Origin: Azohydromonas caseinilytica
GTDB lineage: Bacteria; Pseudomonadota; Gammaproteobacteria; Burkholderiales; Burkholderiaceae_C
Reading direction: 5' to 3'
Length of the DNA: 64,000 nucleotides
Assembly: GCF_012927045.1 (NCBI RefSeq)
Contig: NZ_JABBFW010000008.1
Location: 243,446 to 307,445 of the forward strand
A program made the translations under genes and the position numbers. Below the pieces are notes generated by a model, which saw nothing but the letters and a program-made list of their open reading frames with translations, was not told where the DNA came from and made no database searches. This document shows positions 1-10,567 of this stretch, piece after piece; the stretch's first letter is position 1, and each line of letters starts with the position of its first letter.

Positions 1-1
1 G

Positions 2-484
2 GAGGCCCTGGAAGCCCAGATCTTCGAGCCCGGATCGGCGCGCACCAACGTGCAGCAGCTCTACGCGCTCAAGCAGCGCATCATGGCCGTGCGCCACACC
101 GTCACCCCGCTGCTGGAAGCGGTGGCCAAGCTCTGGAGCGGGCGCGTGCCGGCGGTGTGCGAGGGCAACCGCGAATACTTCCGCGACGTCTACGACCACC
201 TGCTGCGCATCCATGCCAGCCTCGACAGCCTGCGCGACACCATCGGCACGGCCATCCAGGTGAACCTGTCCATGGTGACCATCGAGGAGTCCGAGATCAC
301 CAAGCAGCTCGCCGCCTGGGCCGGCATTTTCGCCGCCGCCACCGCCTTCGCCGGCATCTGGGGCATGAACTTCGAGCACATGCCCGAGCTGAAGTGGCAG
401 TACGGCTACCCGCTGGCGCTGGGCACCATCGTGCTGACCTGCGTGCTGCTGTACCGCCGCTTCAAGAAGGTCGGCTGGCTCTGA
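2..484 (+). CDS. CorA-family divalent metal (Mg/Co) transporter, C-terminal part
   Basis: The reading frame is open from the left edge, so the start lies outside the window; about 160 C-terminal residues are visible. A long amphipathic helical stretch is followed by a hydrophobic segment ending in the GMN signature (about residue 121 of the visible part), a short periplasmic loop rich in acidic and aromatic residues, a second membrane segment and a basic tail (RRFKK). This is the standard end of CorA-type channels, where GMN forms the selectivity filter in the inner membrane. It looks intact at the 3' end. Substrate (Mg, Co, Ni or Zn) cannot be told from the sequence. No partner gene is evident next to it. 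Confidence 0.9.
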   Translation, partial: EALEAQIFEPGSARTNVQQLYALKQRIMAVRHTVTPLLEAVAKLWSGRVPAVCEGNREYFRDVYDHLLRIHASLDSLRDTIGTAIQVNLSMVTIEESEITKQLAAWAGIFAAATAFAGIWGMNFEHMPELKWQYGYPLALGTIVLTCVLLYRRFKKVGWL

Positions 485-631
485 GCCTGGCGCCCGGCGC
501 GTTTGTCCGGAACCCGACAAAGCCGGGCTGTCCGACGCGCCCGGTGGATGCCGCGCCGTCCCGGCGCAGGGTATGACGCGGGGCAAGGCTCCATGCAGCG
601 CCCTGGTACGGCTGTTGCAAAGGAAACGGCC

Positions 632-1042
632 ATGAGTGCACACATTCCCGTGGTCTGCAGCACCCGCAACCCGCACCTGGAGCGGCTGGGAGGTCCGCAG
701 GCGGTGGCCCGCCTGGTGGACGCCTTCTACCTGGCCATGGACACGCGCGAGGACGCGCGCGCCATCCGCGCCATGCACGCGCCGGACCTCGCGCACACCA
801 AGGCGATCGTGGTGAAGTACCTGGTGGAGTGGATGGGCGGCGAGAAGGCCTACAGCGCCGAGCGCGGCACGCCCATGCTGCGCCGGCGCCACCATCCCTT
901 CGACATCGACGCCGGCGCCCGCGGCGCCTGGATGGCCTGCATGCGCCAGGCACTGGCGCAGACCTGCACCGACGCCGGGCTGCGCCAGGAGCTCGATGCG
1001 GCGTTCTGGAAGATCGCCGACCACATCAAGAACACCATCTGA
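632..1042 (+). CDS. Group II truncated hemoglobin-like protein
   Basis: The 136-aa protein has the short two-over-two globin layout: an N-terminal LERLGG helix start, a LVDAFYLAMD helix, a HTKAIVVKYLVEWMGG stretch and a late HHPFDI / WMACM / AFWKIADHI region that fits the distal/proximal haem pocket of the TrHbO class. Such proteins bind O2 or NO in the cytoplasm; the physiological role is not visible here, although an O2- or NO-handling protein would suit a nitrogen fixer. The ATG at 632 follows a good ribosome site (AAAGGAAA); longer upstream extensions in the frame have no such support. The next gene follows after 56 bases on the same strand. Confidence 0.8.
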   Translation: MSAHIPVVCSTRNPHLERLGGPQAVARLVDAFYLAMDTREDARAIRAMHAPDLAHTKAIVVKYLVEWMGGEKAYSAERGTPMLRRRHHPFDIDAGARGAWMACMRQALAQTCTDAGLRQELDAAFWKIADHIKNTI

Positions 1043-1098
1043 GCGGCGCGCGGCCCCTTGCCGCCACCGAGCCGTCCACCTTCCACGTTGAGGCCGAC

Positions 1099-1335
1099 AT
1101 GCCGATCTACGACTACCACTGCCCTGCCTGCGGCCAGGACTTCGAGCTGCTGGTGCGCTCCAGCACGACGCCCGCCTGCCCGCAATGCGCCTCGGCGGCG
1201 CTGGAGCGGCGCGTGTCGCTGACCGCCCCGCAAGGCAAGAGCAAGGCCATCATCGCGGCCCACCGCCACGCCGCCGCGCGCGAAGGGCACTTCAGCAACT
1301 ACAGCGCGGCCGAGCGGGCCCGGCTGCTGAAGTGA
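1099..1335 (+). CDS. FmdB-type zinc ribbon protein
   Basis: A 78-aa protein that starts MPIYDYHCPACGQDFE and has a second CPQC pair about 20 residues on, giving the four-cysteine zinc ribbon of the FmdB/putative regulatory family. The family is common and small; proposed roles are regulatory but mostly untested. After the ribbon comes a basic, alanine-rich tail. It ends in the TGA that overlaps a possible GTG start of the next gene, so the two are probably cotranscribed. Confidence 0.8.
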   Translation: MPIYDYHCPACGQDFELLVRSSTTPACPQCASAALERRVSLTAPQGKSKAIIAAHRHAAAREGHFSNYSAAERARLLK

Positions 1336-1379
1336 GCACCCCGCAAGCTGCGCAGGGCACGGAGGCCGCCGACCGCACG

Positions 1380-1646
1380 ATGCGTTGCTTCCTCACCTAC
1401 AGCGGCGTGAAGCTGCCGCTGCAGCTAAGCCAGGAGCTGCACCCGGCATCGCTGCGGCACCGCAACACCTACTTCCGCGCCGAGTACGACGCCCAGGGGC
1501 GCATGCGCCGCTGCGACAAGATCGTCTACGGCGAGGTCGAGATGCGCCACGACTACGCCTACGACGCGGCCGGCGCGCTGCGCGAGGCCGTCATCACCTC
1601 GGCGCACGAGGACGAGCCGCAAGTGCTGGTCTTCGGCGCGGGCTGA
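1380..1646 (+). CDS. Small conserved-looking hypothetical protein
   Basis: 88 aa, not assigned to a function. It has alternating charged and aromatic residues (KLPLQL, YFRAEYDAQGRM, YGEVEMRHDYAYDAAG) that suggest a small beta-rich fold; there is no signal peptide, membrane segment or cysteine motif. The ATG at 1380 is used here; a GTG at 1332, overlapping the fmdB stop as GTGA, would add 16 residues and is an equally possible start. Being tightly behind the zinc ribbon gene, it probably shares its transcript. Confidence 0.6.
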   Translation: MRCFLTYSGVKLPLQLSQELHPASLRHRNTYFRAEYDAQGRMRRCDKIVYGEVEMRHDYAYDAAGALREAVITSAHEDEPQVLVFGAG

Positions 1647-1656
1647 GCGCGGGCCG

Positions 1657-2475
1657 TCAGCCGCGTGCCCGGCTGCCCAGCGCCGCCGCGATCGCCTCGG
1701 CGCGCGCCTGCAGGGCCGCTTCCTCGCCCAGCCCCGTGACCTCGGCCGCGCGGCTGGCCTCCAGCGCCAGGCGCAGCCGCACCGCCCTGGGGTACTGCTC
1801 GTGCTGGTGGCCTTCGAAGGCGGCCCAGTCGCAGCCGCACAGCAGCAGCAGCTGGTCCAGCCGGACGGGATGCTCGCGCGCCTGCACCCGCTCCAGCAGT
1901 TGCGCGATGGCGCCGGCGCGCATGTCGCTCATGCGGTGGACGCGGTCGCATTCGTCCACCGCCAGGTGCGCCATGGCCAGGGCCTCGGCCGGCACCGCGG
2001 CGCGCTGCGCCAGCGCGTCGATGGCGGCATGCGCGCGCTGCTCATGCCCGTGGTGGTGCGGCCAGATGTCCGGCGGCGTGCCCGACTTGCCGGTCTTGTG
2101 CATCAGCGCGGCGAAACGCAGCGCCAGCGGCGCCTCGGCCCGCGCCGCCTCGTCGATGAAGCGCCACTGGTGCTCGCCCACGTCCACCCAGCGTGGCCCT
2201 TCGCAGAGCTGCGGCACGCCGAACAGCGCATCCAGCTCGGGCAGCAGCTGCGGCAGCGCGCGCGCCTGGCGCAGCGTTTCCAGCGCGCCCGAGGGGCGCG
2301 GCGCCATCAGCGCGGCCGCCAGCAGCGCCCAGTGTGCCTGGGCCGTCATGCGCTTGAGCCGGCCGCTGGCGGCGGCCAGCGCCAGCGTCGTGACATGCGC
2401 GGCGTCGGGCTGCTCCTCGCTGCAGTCCTCCAGGCAGCGCAGCAGGTCGTTGTCGGTGCGTGTGGGTTTCATCAT
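1657..2475 (-). CDS. Stand-alone HD-domain-like protein related to the CCA-adding enzyme HD domain
   Basis: 272 aa. The segment FAALMHKTGK (residues 121-130), followed by TPPDIWPHHHGHE, closely follows the FAALCHDLGK...TPPELWPRHHGH pattern of the C-terminal phosphohydrolase domain of bacterial multifunctional CCA proteins. The nucleotidyltransferase half is absent, and the HD pair itself reads HK (H126, K127), so one metal-ligating aspartate is missing. It may therefore be a non-catalytic or altered phosphohydrolase. It lies alone on the minus strand and converges on the upstream plus-strand genes. No clear ribosome site precedes the double ATG, so the start is tentative. Confidence 0.65.
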   Translation of the reverse strand: MMKPTRTDNDLLRCLEDCSEEQPDAAHVTTLALAAASGRLKRMTAQAHWALLAAALMAPRPSGALETLRQARALPQLLPELDALFGVPQLCEGPRWVDVGEHQWRFIDEAARAEAPLALRFAALMHKTGKSGTPPDIWPHHHGHEQRAHAAIDALAQRAAVPAEALAMAHLAVDECDRVHRMSDMRAGAIAQLLERVQAREHPVRLDQLLLLCGCDWAAFEGHQHEQYPRAVRLRLALEASRAAEVTGLGEEAALQARAEAIAAALGSRARG

Positions 2476-2735
2476 CCGGCAGGCAACATCGGGGCCATGG
2501 GTGCGGCGCGTCCGGCCATGGCATGCCGCAGCGCCCTTGGGGCGGCCGCGTGCGCCCCTGTGCGGACGCGGCCGATCGTGAAGTCGAGCCTAGGGAGCCG
2601 GCCGGCCCGCCGCGTCGGTAGATTCCGCAACTGCCGGCGCCTGATCGCAGCGGCCTTGTGCGGGATCAAAGCCGCCGCGCCGGCGCCCGGCCGCCGTGAG
2701 GCGTGCAGCGCCGCCTTGGCGGGCCGTGCCGGGCT

Positions 2736-4268
2736 TCAGGCCGCCTCCAGCACCGCGGTGAGGCGCCGCAGCGCCTCGCAATGGCGCCGGCCATGGGCAC
2801 GCAGCGCCTCGCGCAGGCGTTCTGCCTCCTCGGGCGGCAGCTCGCGCTCCAGGGACGCGGCATAGGCCTGCAGCGGGCTGTGCACGAGCCGGCCCCGGTA
2901 CGGCGCCTCGAACTCGTGCGCCCGCACCTCGGGCGCGACGGCCTGGAACACCGAGCGCAGCGACCACGAGCCCGCCATCGCCGGGTGGTAGTAGTGGTCG
3001 CGCAGCAGCGCGAACAGGTCCACCACGCGGGGCAGCAGCGCCAGCAGCGCCGGCCCCAGGTCGCCGAAGCGCAGCGCCAGCTCGCGGATGCGGTTGCGCT
3101 CGAAACCGGCGTTGTAGGCCAGGATCGGCCCCTCCTCGTCCATCGCGTCCACCAGCGACGCGGCAAAGGCGCGGCGCGGATCGCCGTCGGCCCCGGCCAG
3201 GAAGCCGCTGTGCCTGGGGCTGCCCTCGGCCGTCTCCAGGTCGCAGCTCCACTGGAAGGGCAGCCCCTGGTAGGGCTGCGTGCCCGGCCAGGGCGGCACG
3301 GCGAAGCCGATGGTCTCGAAGCGCAGCCAGCGCCGCGGTCCGGGCAGCGTGCGCAGCGCCGCCGCGGCACCCGGGTCCAGCACCGGCTGCCCGTGCTTCA
3401 CGGCGCGCGCGGCGCGGCGGTGGCGCGCCGCGGTGAGGCGGTGCAGCGGCACGCCGCGCAGGTCGGCGTAGCCCTCCGCGCGCAGCTCGGCCGCCAGCTC
3501 GCGGCCCACGATGTCCAGGCTCGTCCGGGCGTCGGCCAGCGCCGGCTCCGCAGGCGGCAGGCCGCACTGCGCCAGGTGCTCGCAGCGCCCGCTCGCGCCC
3601 GGGCCGCCGCAGGGCGCGCCCAGCGGCAGCGCCGGCATGGCGCCGCGTTCGCACTGGCGCATGGCCACGATCCACTCGCCCACCGGCCGCGTGCCCAGCA
3701 CGGGCGCCAGGTCCATCTCGCGGTACAGGCCGGCGTAGCAGCCCAGGCCCGGATAGACGAAGCTGGTGTCGATGAGCAGCAGCCCGGCGCTCTGCACGCG
3801 CAGCGTGTTGCGCGCCATCACGTACAGCCACAGCGCCACGGCGTCCACGTCGGCCTCGCTGCCGGCCGTGGCATGCCGCACCCGGAACACCTTGAAGCCC
3901 TGCAGGCCGCGCGTGACCAGGTCCACGCGCACGCGCACGCCCTCGTCGCTGGCGAAGCAGGCGCCGGCCACGCCCCAGCCTTCTTCCGACTGCGCCCGCA
4001 CGTCCACCAGCAGCCGCTCGGTGAGGTCGATGGCCTGCTGCCACTCGTCGTCGGTGCGCGGCGTGGGTACCGTGACCAGCCCCGGGTACGAGGCGCGCAG
4101 CGCCGTGGCGGCAGGGCCCCGGACGATGCGGTCCACGCCGGGCTCGGTCTCCGGGTAGGTGGCCTCGGGGGCGGCATGGCGCTGCAGCCAGAAGCGGCGC
4201 ACACAGGCGCGCCAGCGCCGCAAGTCGTCCTCGGCCAAGGCAATGATGGGTTCCAGCATGGCTGCCAT
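2736..4268 (-). CDS. DUF2779-type nuclease-like protein
   Basis: 510 aa. The C-terminal half has the DUF2779 exonuclease-like pattern: an FET motif (residues 317-319), GTQPYQGLPFQWS, AYNAGFERNRI and then DLFALLRDHYYHPAMAGSWS. The N-terminal half resembles a RecB/Cas4-like nuclease with four cysteines near residues 206-235 that could hold an Fe-S cluster. The usual LDFET reads LRFET here, and the expected lysine of the RecB-like core reads FRVRH, so catalysis by either domain is doubtful. Start chosen at MAAMLEP, which has AGGA about 11 bases upstream. It is divergent from the YkgJ-type gene. The role is unknown; the family often sits alone. Confidence 0.65.
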   Translation of the reverse strand: MAAMLEPIIALAEDDLRRWRACVRRFWLQRHAAPEATYPETEPGVDRIVRGPAATALRASYPGLVTVPTPRTDDEWQQAIDLTERLLVDVRAQSEEGWGVAGACFASDEGVRVRVDLVTRGLQGFKVFRVRHATAGSEADVDAVALWLYVMARNTLRVQSAGLLLIDTSFVYPGLGCYAGLYREMDLAPVLGTRPVGEWIVAMRQCERGAMPALPLGAPCGGPGASGRCEHLAQCGLPPAEPALADARTSLDIVGRELAAELRAEGYADLRGVPLHRLTAARHRRAARAVKHGQPVLDPGAAAALRTLPGPRRWLRFETIGFAVPPWPGTQPYQGLPFQWSCDLETAEGSPRHSGFLAGADGDPRRAFAASLVDAMDEEGPILAYNAGFERNRIRELALRFGDLGPALLALLPRVVDLFALLRDHYYHPAMAGSWSLRSVFQAVAPEVRAHEFEAPYRGRLVHSPLQAYAASLERELPPEEAERLREALRAHGRRHCEALRRLTAVLEAA

Positions 4269-4446
4269 GGGATGGGATTCCTGTGAGAGAGCAACAAACG
4301 CTGCTGCGGACACGATTTCTACAAACGTGACAAGGCCGTGTCCAGCACAGCAGCGAACTACCCCATGCGATGCAAGCGGCGTGCACAGTCGCGATTGAGA
4401 TGGCTCAAGTTGCAGCCGCAGCCATGTCTCTAAGGTGGGTGCCACC

Positions 4447-5175
4447 ATGCACCCCGACCAAGAATTCTTCCAGGCGCTGCACCGTGCCTTCGACGCCACG
4501 CTGGCCGATTTCACCGGCGCACCGCCGCTCATCGACGCGCTGCTGTCACAGGCCTTCGACAGCTTTGCCGGCAACGTCGCGATCCAGTGCCGGGACGAAC
4601 CGCCGCTGGCCTGCGCGCGCGGCTGCTCCACCTGCTGCACGCTGCGCGTGGGCGCCACCGCGACGGAGGTGCTGCTGGTGTCGCGCTTCCTGCGGGCCGT
4701 CACGCCGCGGCTGCTGGATCGCGGCATCGACCTGGTGGCCGGGCTGCGTGCGGCCGACGCGCGTACCGCGGGCCTGCCCGAGGCGGCACGCGTGGCGCTG
4801 CGCCAGCCCTGCCCCTTCGTGGCCCAGGGCGCCTGCGTGATCTACGGCGTCAGGCCCCTGGCCTGCCGCGGCCACGCTTCGCACGACGTGAGCGCCTGCA
4901 TGGACGCGGCCTCGGGCCGCCTGCTGCAGGTGCCGCACAGCGAGGGCCATCGCCAGGTGCGCTCGATGGTGCAGAACGCCATGCAGTCCTCGCTGCGCGA
5001 TGCCGGGCTGGCCTGGGGCATGTACGAGCTCAACCGCGCGGTGCTGATCGCGATGGACGACGAGCACAGCGAGGCGCGCTGGCTGCGCGGCGAGGACGTC
5101 TTCGCCCCGTCCGCGCTCGCGGAAGTGCCGGCGCGGGAGATGGCCGAGGTGTTCGACCGGCTGCGCCCGCACTGA
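4447..5175 (+). CDS. YkgJ-type cysteine-cluster protein (putative Zn/Fe-chelating)
   Basis: 242 aa with the motif CARGCSTCC followed downstream by CPFVAQGACVIYGVRPLACRGH, the pattern of the YkgJ/CxxCxxCC family thought to bind zinc or an iron-sulfur cluster. It is soluble with no signal peptide. Start chosen at the ATG at 4447 (AAGG about 10 bases upstream); a GTG at 4435 would add four residues. No operon partner is evident: it diverges from the DUF2779 gene over a 178-bp spacer and converges on a histidine kinase gene. Confidence 0.75.
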   Translation: MHPDQEFFQALHRAFDATLADFTGAPPLIDALLSQAFDSFAGNVAIQCRDEPPLACARGCSTCCTLRVGATATEVLLVSRFLRAVTPRLLDRGIDLVAGLRAADARTAGLPEAARVALRQPCPFVAQGACVIYGVRPLACRGHASHDVSACMDAASGRLLQVPHSEGHRQVRSMVQNAMQSSLRDAGLAWGMYELNRAVLIAMDDEHSEARWLRGEDVFAPSALAEVPAREMAEVFDRLRPH

Positions 5176-5315
5176 CGCCGGGCCGCAGGCCCCGATCAAT
5201 TCCTGATCTTGCGCCCCTCAGATGCGCCGGCAACCAAGCAGGCGCTCGTTCACAAGATGCATGTGCCACCAGATCCGCTCCCCGGGGCCGGTGCACGCGC
5301 TGGCCTGTCCCGGCG

Positions 5316-6932
<1,617 letters not shown>

Positions 6933-6988
6933 CTGAGGGATTGTCGTTGAGGCGCGGTACTCTCCGCTGCGGCGGGTCCAGCCGCCGC

Positions 6989-7276
6989 TCAGCGCAGCAC
7001 GTCCACGTGCGGCTGCAGCAGCACCACGTCGCTCTCGGCCAGCGCGACGCAGGGCAATGTGAAACCTTCGGCCTTTTCATCCGGGGACAGCCCGGGCCAT
7101 TCGACGCGGTAGCTCACGCGTCCTTCGCTGACGCGGGCGATGCACTCGCGGCAGGTGCCGTTGCGGCACAGGCTGCGCAGCTTCAGGCCCTCGGCCAGCG
7201 CCGCCTCCAGCAGGCTGCACCCGTCGGGGACGCTGACGCTGCGGCCCAGCGGCTCGATGCGCAGCGTCCGGCTCAC
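6989..7276 (-). CDS. [2Fe-2S] ferredoxin-like protein
   Basis: 95 aa plant/adrenodoxin-like ferredoxin. The ligand spacing C37-x4-C42-x2-C45 ... C76 (SLCRNGTCREC and TLPC) is that of a plant-type [2Fe-2S] cluster. It starts with GTG, and that GTGA overlaps the stop of the upstream flavin-type gene, so translation is probably coupled. The pair may form a small electron-transfer module in the cytoplasm; the partner reductase and final acceptor are not evident. Confidence 0.8.
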   Translation of the reverse strand: MSRTLRIEPLGRSVSVPDGCSLLEAALAEGLKLRSLCRNGTCRECIARVSEGRVSYRVEWPGLSPDEKAEGFTLPCVALAESDVVLLQPHVDVLR

Positions 7277-7761
7277 GCTTGCGCTCCCCGGTCGGCGCGC
7301 AGCCAGCGGTGCAGCGCCTCGCCCGCGAGGCTGTGGATGCGCCCGAAGCCGGCGATGAGCCGTGCCGACACCGGCTGCAGCGCGAAGAGCTGGAAGTCAC
7401 CCAGCTCGAAGGTCTGGGCCGCGTCCGGGAAGCGCGCCAGGTACTGCGCCCGCGCCGCGGCGTACTCGGCGCCCTCGCGCGCCAGCGGCGCGGCGTCGGC
7501 CTGCAGCGACACGCGCGGCAGGGCCTGAGGCGAGGCGGCGCCGGTTTCGGCCGTCACCAGCAGCCCGACGCGCGCGTGGTCGAGCATGTCGCGCGTGTGC
7601 GTGGCCAGGCCGCTGACGTGGATGAGCAGCCGCGTGTCGCCGGCCGGCAGCACGAAGGGAACCATCGAGACGGCGGGCTCGCCGCGGTGCAGCGTGGCGA
7701 GCGCGGCCACGGGCCGCTCGGCCAGCAGGCGGCGCAGCAGGGCGGAGATGTCGTCATCCAT
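7273..7761 (-). CDS. Pyridoxamine 5'-phosphate oxidase-like / HugZ-type protein
   Basis: 162 aa with the split-barrel FMN-binding pattern: VAALATLHRGEPAVSMVPF at the N-terminus, then DTRLLIHVSGLATHTRDML and RVSLQADA. This resembles HugZ-type haem-utilisation and general PNPOx-like proteins rather than true PdxH. The stop overlaps the start of the [2Fe-2S] ferredoxin gene, so the two are an operon and the ferredoxin may pass electrons to or from a flavin or haem on this protein (inference). It is cytoplasmic with no signal peptide. Confidence 0.75.
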   Translation of the reverse strand: MDDDISALLRRLLAERPVAALATLHRGEPAVSMVPFVLPAGDTRLLIHVSGLATHTRDMLDHARVGLLVTAETGAASPQALPRVSLQADAAPLAREGAEYAAARAQYLARFPDAAQTFELGDFQLFALQPVSARLIAGFGRIHSLAGEALHRWLRADRGAQA

Positions 7762-7883
7762 GGGGCGGGATTGTGGCCGAGCGCCACGCCCGCCCGCCCG
7801 ACGCCGGCGCGCATGTCATGCCGCCGGCATGGGGCGGGCTGCCGGGGGCTGCCGGGGGCGGCCGCGGCCCGAGGCCCCGGCGT

Positions 7884-9803
7884 TCAGATCTGGATGCGCG
7901 TGCCCAGCTCGACCACGGCGTTGTCGGGCAGCCTGAAGAACTCGGCCACGCTGCCGGCGTTGCGGCTCATGGCGGCGAACAGCCGTTCGCGCCAGCGCGC
8001 CATGCCCGTGCCGGGCGTGGGCACCACGGTCTCGCGGCTGAGGAAGTAGCTCGTTTCGAAGGGCGACAGCCGCAGTCCCTGCGCCTCGCACCCGGCCAGC
8101 GCCCGCGGCACGTCGGGCACCTGCATGAAGCCGAAATGCAGCGCCACGCGCCAGAAGCCCTGCCCCAGCGGCTCGACCTCGGCGCGCCGCTGGTCCTCGA
8201 TCCAGGGCACGTCGTGGAACACCACGGTCAGGATCAGGTTGCGCGCGTGCAGCACCTGGTTGTGCTTGAGGTTGTGCAGCAGCGCGTGCGGCACCGTGTC
8301 CGGGTCGGCCACCGTGTAGACCGCCGTGCGCTGTGCGCGCGGCGTCGCGCTGCCGGGCAGCGCGGCCACGAACTCCCGCAGGGCCAGGCCCTCGCTGTGG
8401 ATGGTCTGCAGCAGCAGCGCGCGTCCGCGTTCCCAGGTGCTCATGAGCGCGAACAGCGCCAGGCCCACGGCGAAGGTGAACCAGCCGCCGTCGAGGAACT
8501 TCAGCGAGCAGCCCGCCACCAGCAGCGCATCCACCGCGAGGAAGAAGGCCGTCGCTCCCAGCGCCAGGCCGCGCGGCAGCCTCCAGCCGTGGCGGACCAC
8601 GAAGTAGGTCAGCACCGTGGTGATCAGCATCGTCACCGTCACCGCGATGCCGTAGGCGCCGGCCAGGGCCGAGGAGCTGCCGAAGCCCAGCACCACGCCC
8701 GCCACGCCGGCCAGCAGCGCCCAGTTCACCGCGGGCAGGTAGATCTGTCCGGCCTCGCGCGCCGAGGTGTAGCGCAGCGCCATGCGCGGCAGGAAGCCGA
8801 GCTGGATGGCCTGCTTGGTCATCGAGTAGGCGCCGGAGATCACGGCCTGCGAGGCGATGACGGCCGCCAGCGTGGCCAGCACGATGGCCGCCGGCACCCA
8901 GGCCGCCGGGAACAGGCGGAAGAAGGGGTTCTCCAGCGCCGCGGGCTCGGCCATCAGCAGCGCGCCCTGGCCCAGGTAGTTCAGCGCCAGCGCCGGCAGC
9001 ACGAGGACCGTCCAGGCCAGCCGGATCGGCGCGCGCCCGAAGTGGCCCATGTCGGCGTACAGCGCCTCGGCCCCGGTGATGGCCAGCACGATGGCGCCCA
9101 GCGCCGCGAACACCTGCCAGCCGCGCTCGCTCAGGAAGGCCAGCGCCTCCAGCGGATTGAGCGCGGCCAGGATCGCGGGCTCGCGCGCGACCTGCGCCAG
9201 CCCCGTGGCGGCCAGCGTCACGAACCACAGGCCGATGACAGGCCCGAAGGCCGCGCCCACGGCGCCGGTGCCCAGGCGCTGCACCGCGAACAGCGCGCCC
9301 AGCACCGCCAGCGAGGCCGGCACCACCCAGGGCTCCAGGCCCGGCGCCGCCACTTCCAGGCCTTCCATCGCGCCCAGCACCGAGATGGCGGGCGTGATGA
9401 CGCCGTCGCCGTAGAACAGCGTCGCGCCGAACAGGCCCAGCAGCAGCAGCGCGCGGCGCCGCGCCGGGGAAGCGCGCACCGCGTGCGCCGCCAGCGCCGT
9501 GAGCGCCAGCGCGCCGCCCTCGCCGCGGTTGTCGGCGCGCAGGATCAGGATCACGTACTTGAAGGTGACGATCAGCATCAGCGCCCAGACGATGGCCGAG
9601 CAGGCGCCGATGAGGTGCGGCCGGTCCAGCGGCACGCCGCCGGCGGGGTGGAACACCTCCTTGAGCGTGTAGAGCGGGCTGGTGCCGATGTCGCCGAAGA
9701 CGACGCCGATGGCGGCCAGGGTCAGCGCGGGCAGGCCCTGGCGCCGCGGTCCCGTGCCGTGGGCCGTGTCCGAAGGCAGGGGGTGGGCAAGAGGTTGTGA
9801 CAT
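7884..9803 (-). CDS. kup: KUP-family potassium uptake transporter
   Basis: 639 aa, the family's normal length. The N-terminus carries [18 protein letters not shown], the KUP/HAK signature, followed by about twelve hydrophobic segments and a roughly 200-residue cytoplasmic tail ([23 protein letters not shown]). It carries out H+-coupled K+ uptake at the inner membrane. It is directly downstream of the kdpE-like and kdpD-like genes on the same strand, with a 41-bp spacer holding a motif also found upstream of the kdpD-like gene. This suggests that the two-component system controls kup, in place of the usual kdpFABC pump, which is absent here. Confidence 0.93.
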   Translation of the reverse strand: MSQPLAHPLPSDTAHGTGPRRQGLPALTLAAIGVVFGDIGTSPLYTLKEVFHPAGGVPLDRPHLIGACSAIVWALMLIVTFKYVILILRADNRGEGGALALTALAAHAVRASPARRRALLLLGLFGATLFYGDGVITPAISVLGAMEGLEVAAPGLEPWVVPASLAVLGALFAVQRLGTGAVGAAFGPVIGLWFVTLAATGLAQVAREPAILAALNPLEALAFLSERGWQVFAALGAIVLAITGAEALYADMGHFGRAPIRLAWTVLVLPALALNYLGQGALLMAEPAALENPFFRLFPAAWVPAAIVLATLAAVIASQAVISGAYSMTKQAIQLGFLPRMALRYTSAREAGQIYLPAVNWALLAGVAGVVLGFGSSSALAGAYGIAVTVTMLITTVLTYFVVRHGWRLPRGLALGATAFFLAVDALLVAGCSLKFLDGGWFTFAVGLALFALMSTWERGRALLLQTIHSEGLALREFVAALPGSATPRAQRTAVYTVADPDTVPHALLHNLKHNQVLHARNLILTVVFHDVPWIEDQRRAEVEPLGQGFWRVALHFGFMQVPDVPRALAGCEAQGLRLSPFETSYFLSRETVVPTPGTGMARWRERLFAAMSRNAGSVAEFFRLPDNAVVELGTRIQI

Positions 9804-9827
9804 GGGCCCAGCGTGCCGGGCCGGCCA

Positions 9828-9844
9828 TCAGGAACGCATAAGGA
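9828..9844 (-). promoter_or_regulatory. Repeated 17-bp motif upstream of kup (candidate KdpE operator)
   Basis: On the coding strand the sequence reads TCCTTATGCGTTCCTGA, ending 25 bases before the kup start. The same 17 bases with a single change lie 26 bases before the kdpD-like start (12278-12294). Matching sequence, orientation and spacing make it a likely binding site for the adjacent response regulator; this is inference. Confidence 0.55.
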
Positions 9845-10567
9845 TCAGGCGGGCGCTTCCGCCAGCCGGTAGCCCACGCCCGGCTCCGTCAGCAGCAGCT
9901 GCGGCTCGGCGGGGTCGGGTTCGAGCTTGGCGCGCAGCTGCGCCATGTACAGCCGCAGGTAGTGCGTGTCGGCCACGTGCTCCGGGCCCCACACGTCGGC
10001 CAGCAGCTGGCGGTGCGTGACCACGCGGCCGGCGCTGCGCACCAGGCGGGCCAGCAGCGCGAACTCGGTGGGCGTGAGGTGCACCGGCGTACCGTCGGCG
10101 CGCACCTCGCGCCGCTCCAGGTCCACCCGCAGCGCGCCGTGCTCGTAGCGCGTCACCGCCGGCGCCAGCCGCGTGCCGCGGTGGCGCAGCGCCACGCGCA
10201 TGCGTGCCAGCAGCTCGCCGATGCCGAAGGGCTTGACCAGGTAGTCGTCGGCACCGGCATCGAGCAGCCGGATCTTCTGGCCGTCGCTCTCGCGCGCGGA
10301 GATCACGATCAGCGGCAGCCCGTGGCGCCGGCGCAGCGCCGCCAGCAGCGTCTCGCCCTCGCCGTCGGGCAGGCTCAGGTCCAGCAGCACCAGGTCGGTG
10401 CCGGCGTCGTCGGCGTGGCGCGGGCGCCGGCCCAGGTGGGCCAGCAGCGCCAGGCCCTCGGCCAGGCTGGCGGCGGTGACCACCTCGTAGCCCTCCACCG
10501 CCAGCGCGTCGCGCAGCATGGTGCGCAGCTCGCGGTCGTCCTCCACCAGCAGCACGCGCAGGCTCAT
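9845..10567 (-). CDS. kdpE: KdpE-like OmpR-family response regulator
   Basis: 240 aa: receiver domain (acidic pocket VEDD, phospho-acceptor D63 in LVLLDLSLPD, K in DYLVKPFG) and an OmpR/PhoB winged-helix DNA-binding domain (LTPTEFALLARL, THYLRLYMAQLRAKLE). The linker inside the receiver (RRPRHADDAGTD) is a few residues longer than usual. The ATGA overlap with the upstream kdpD-like gene shows coupled translation. It is named from its kinase partner and the DNA-binding half; it likely controls the downstream kup gene. Confidence 0.85.
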   Translation of the reverse strand: MSLRVLLVEDDRELRTMLRDALAVEGYEVVTAASLAEGLALLAHLGRRPRHADDAGTDLVLLDLSLPDGEGETLLAALRRRHGLPLIVISARESDGQKIRLLDAGADDYLVKPFGIGELLARMRVALRHRGTRLAPAVTRYEHGALRVDLERREVRADGTPVHLTPTEFALLARLVRSAGRVVTHRQLLADVWGPEHVADTHYLRLYMAQLRAKLEPDPAEPQLLLTEPGVGYRLAEAPA

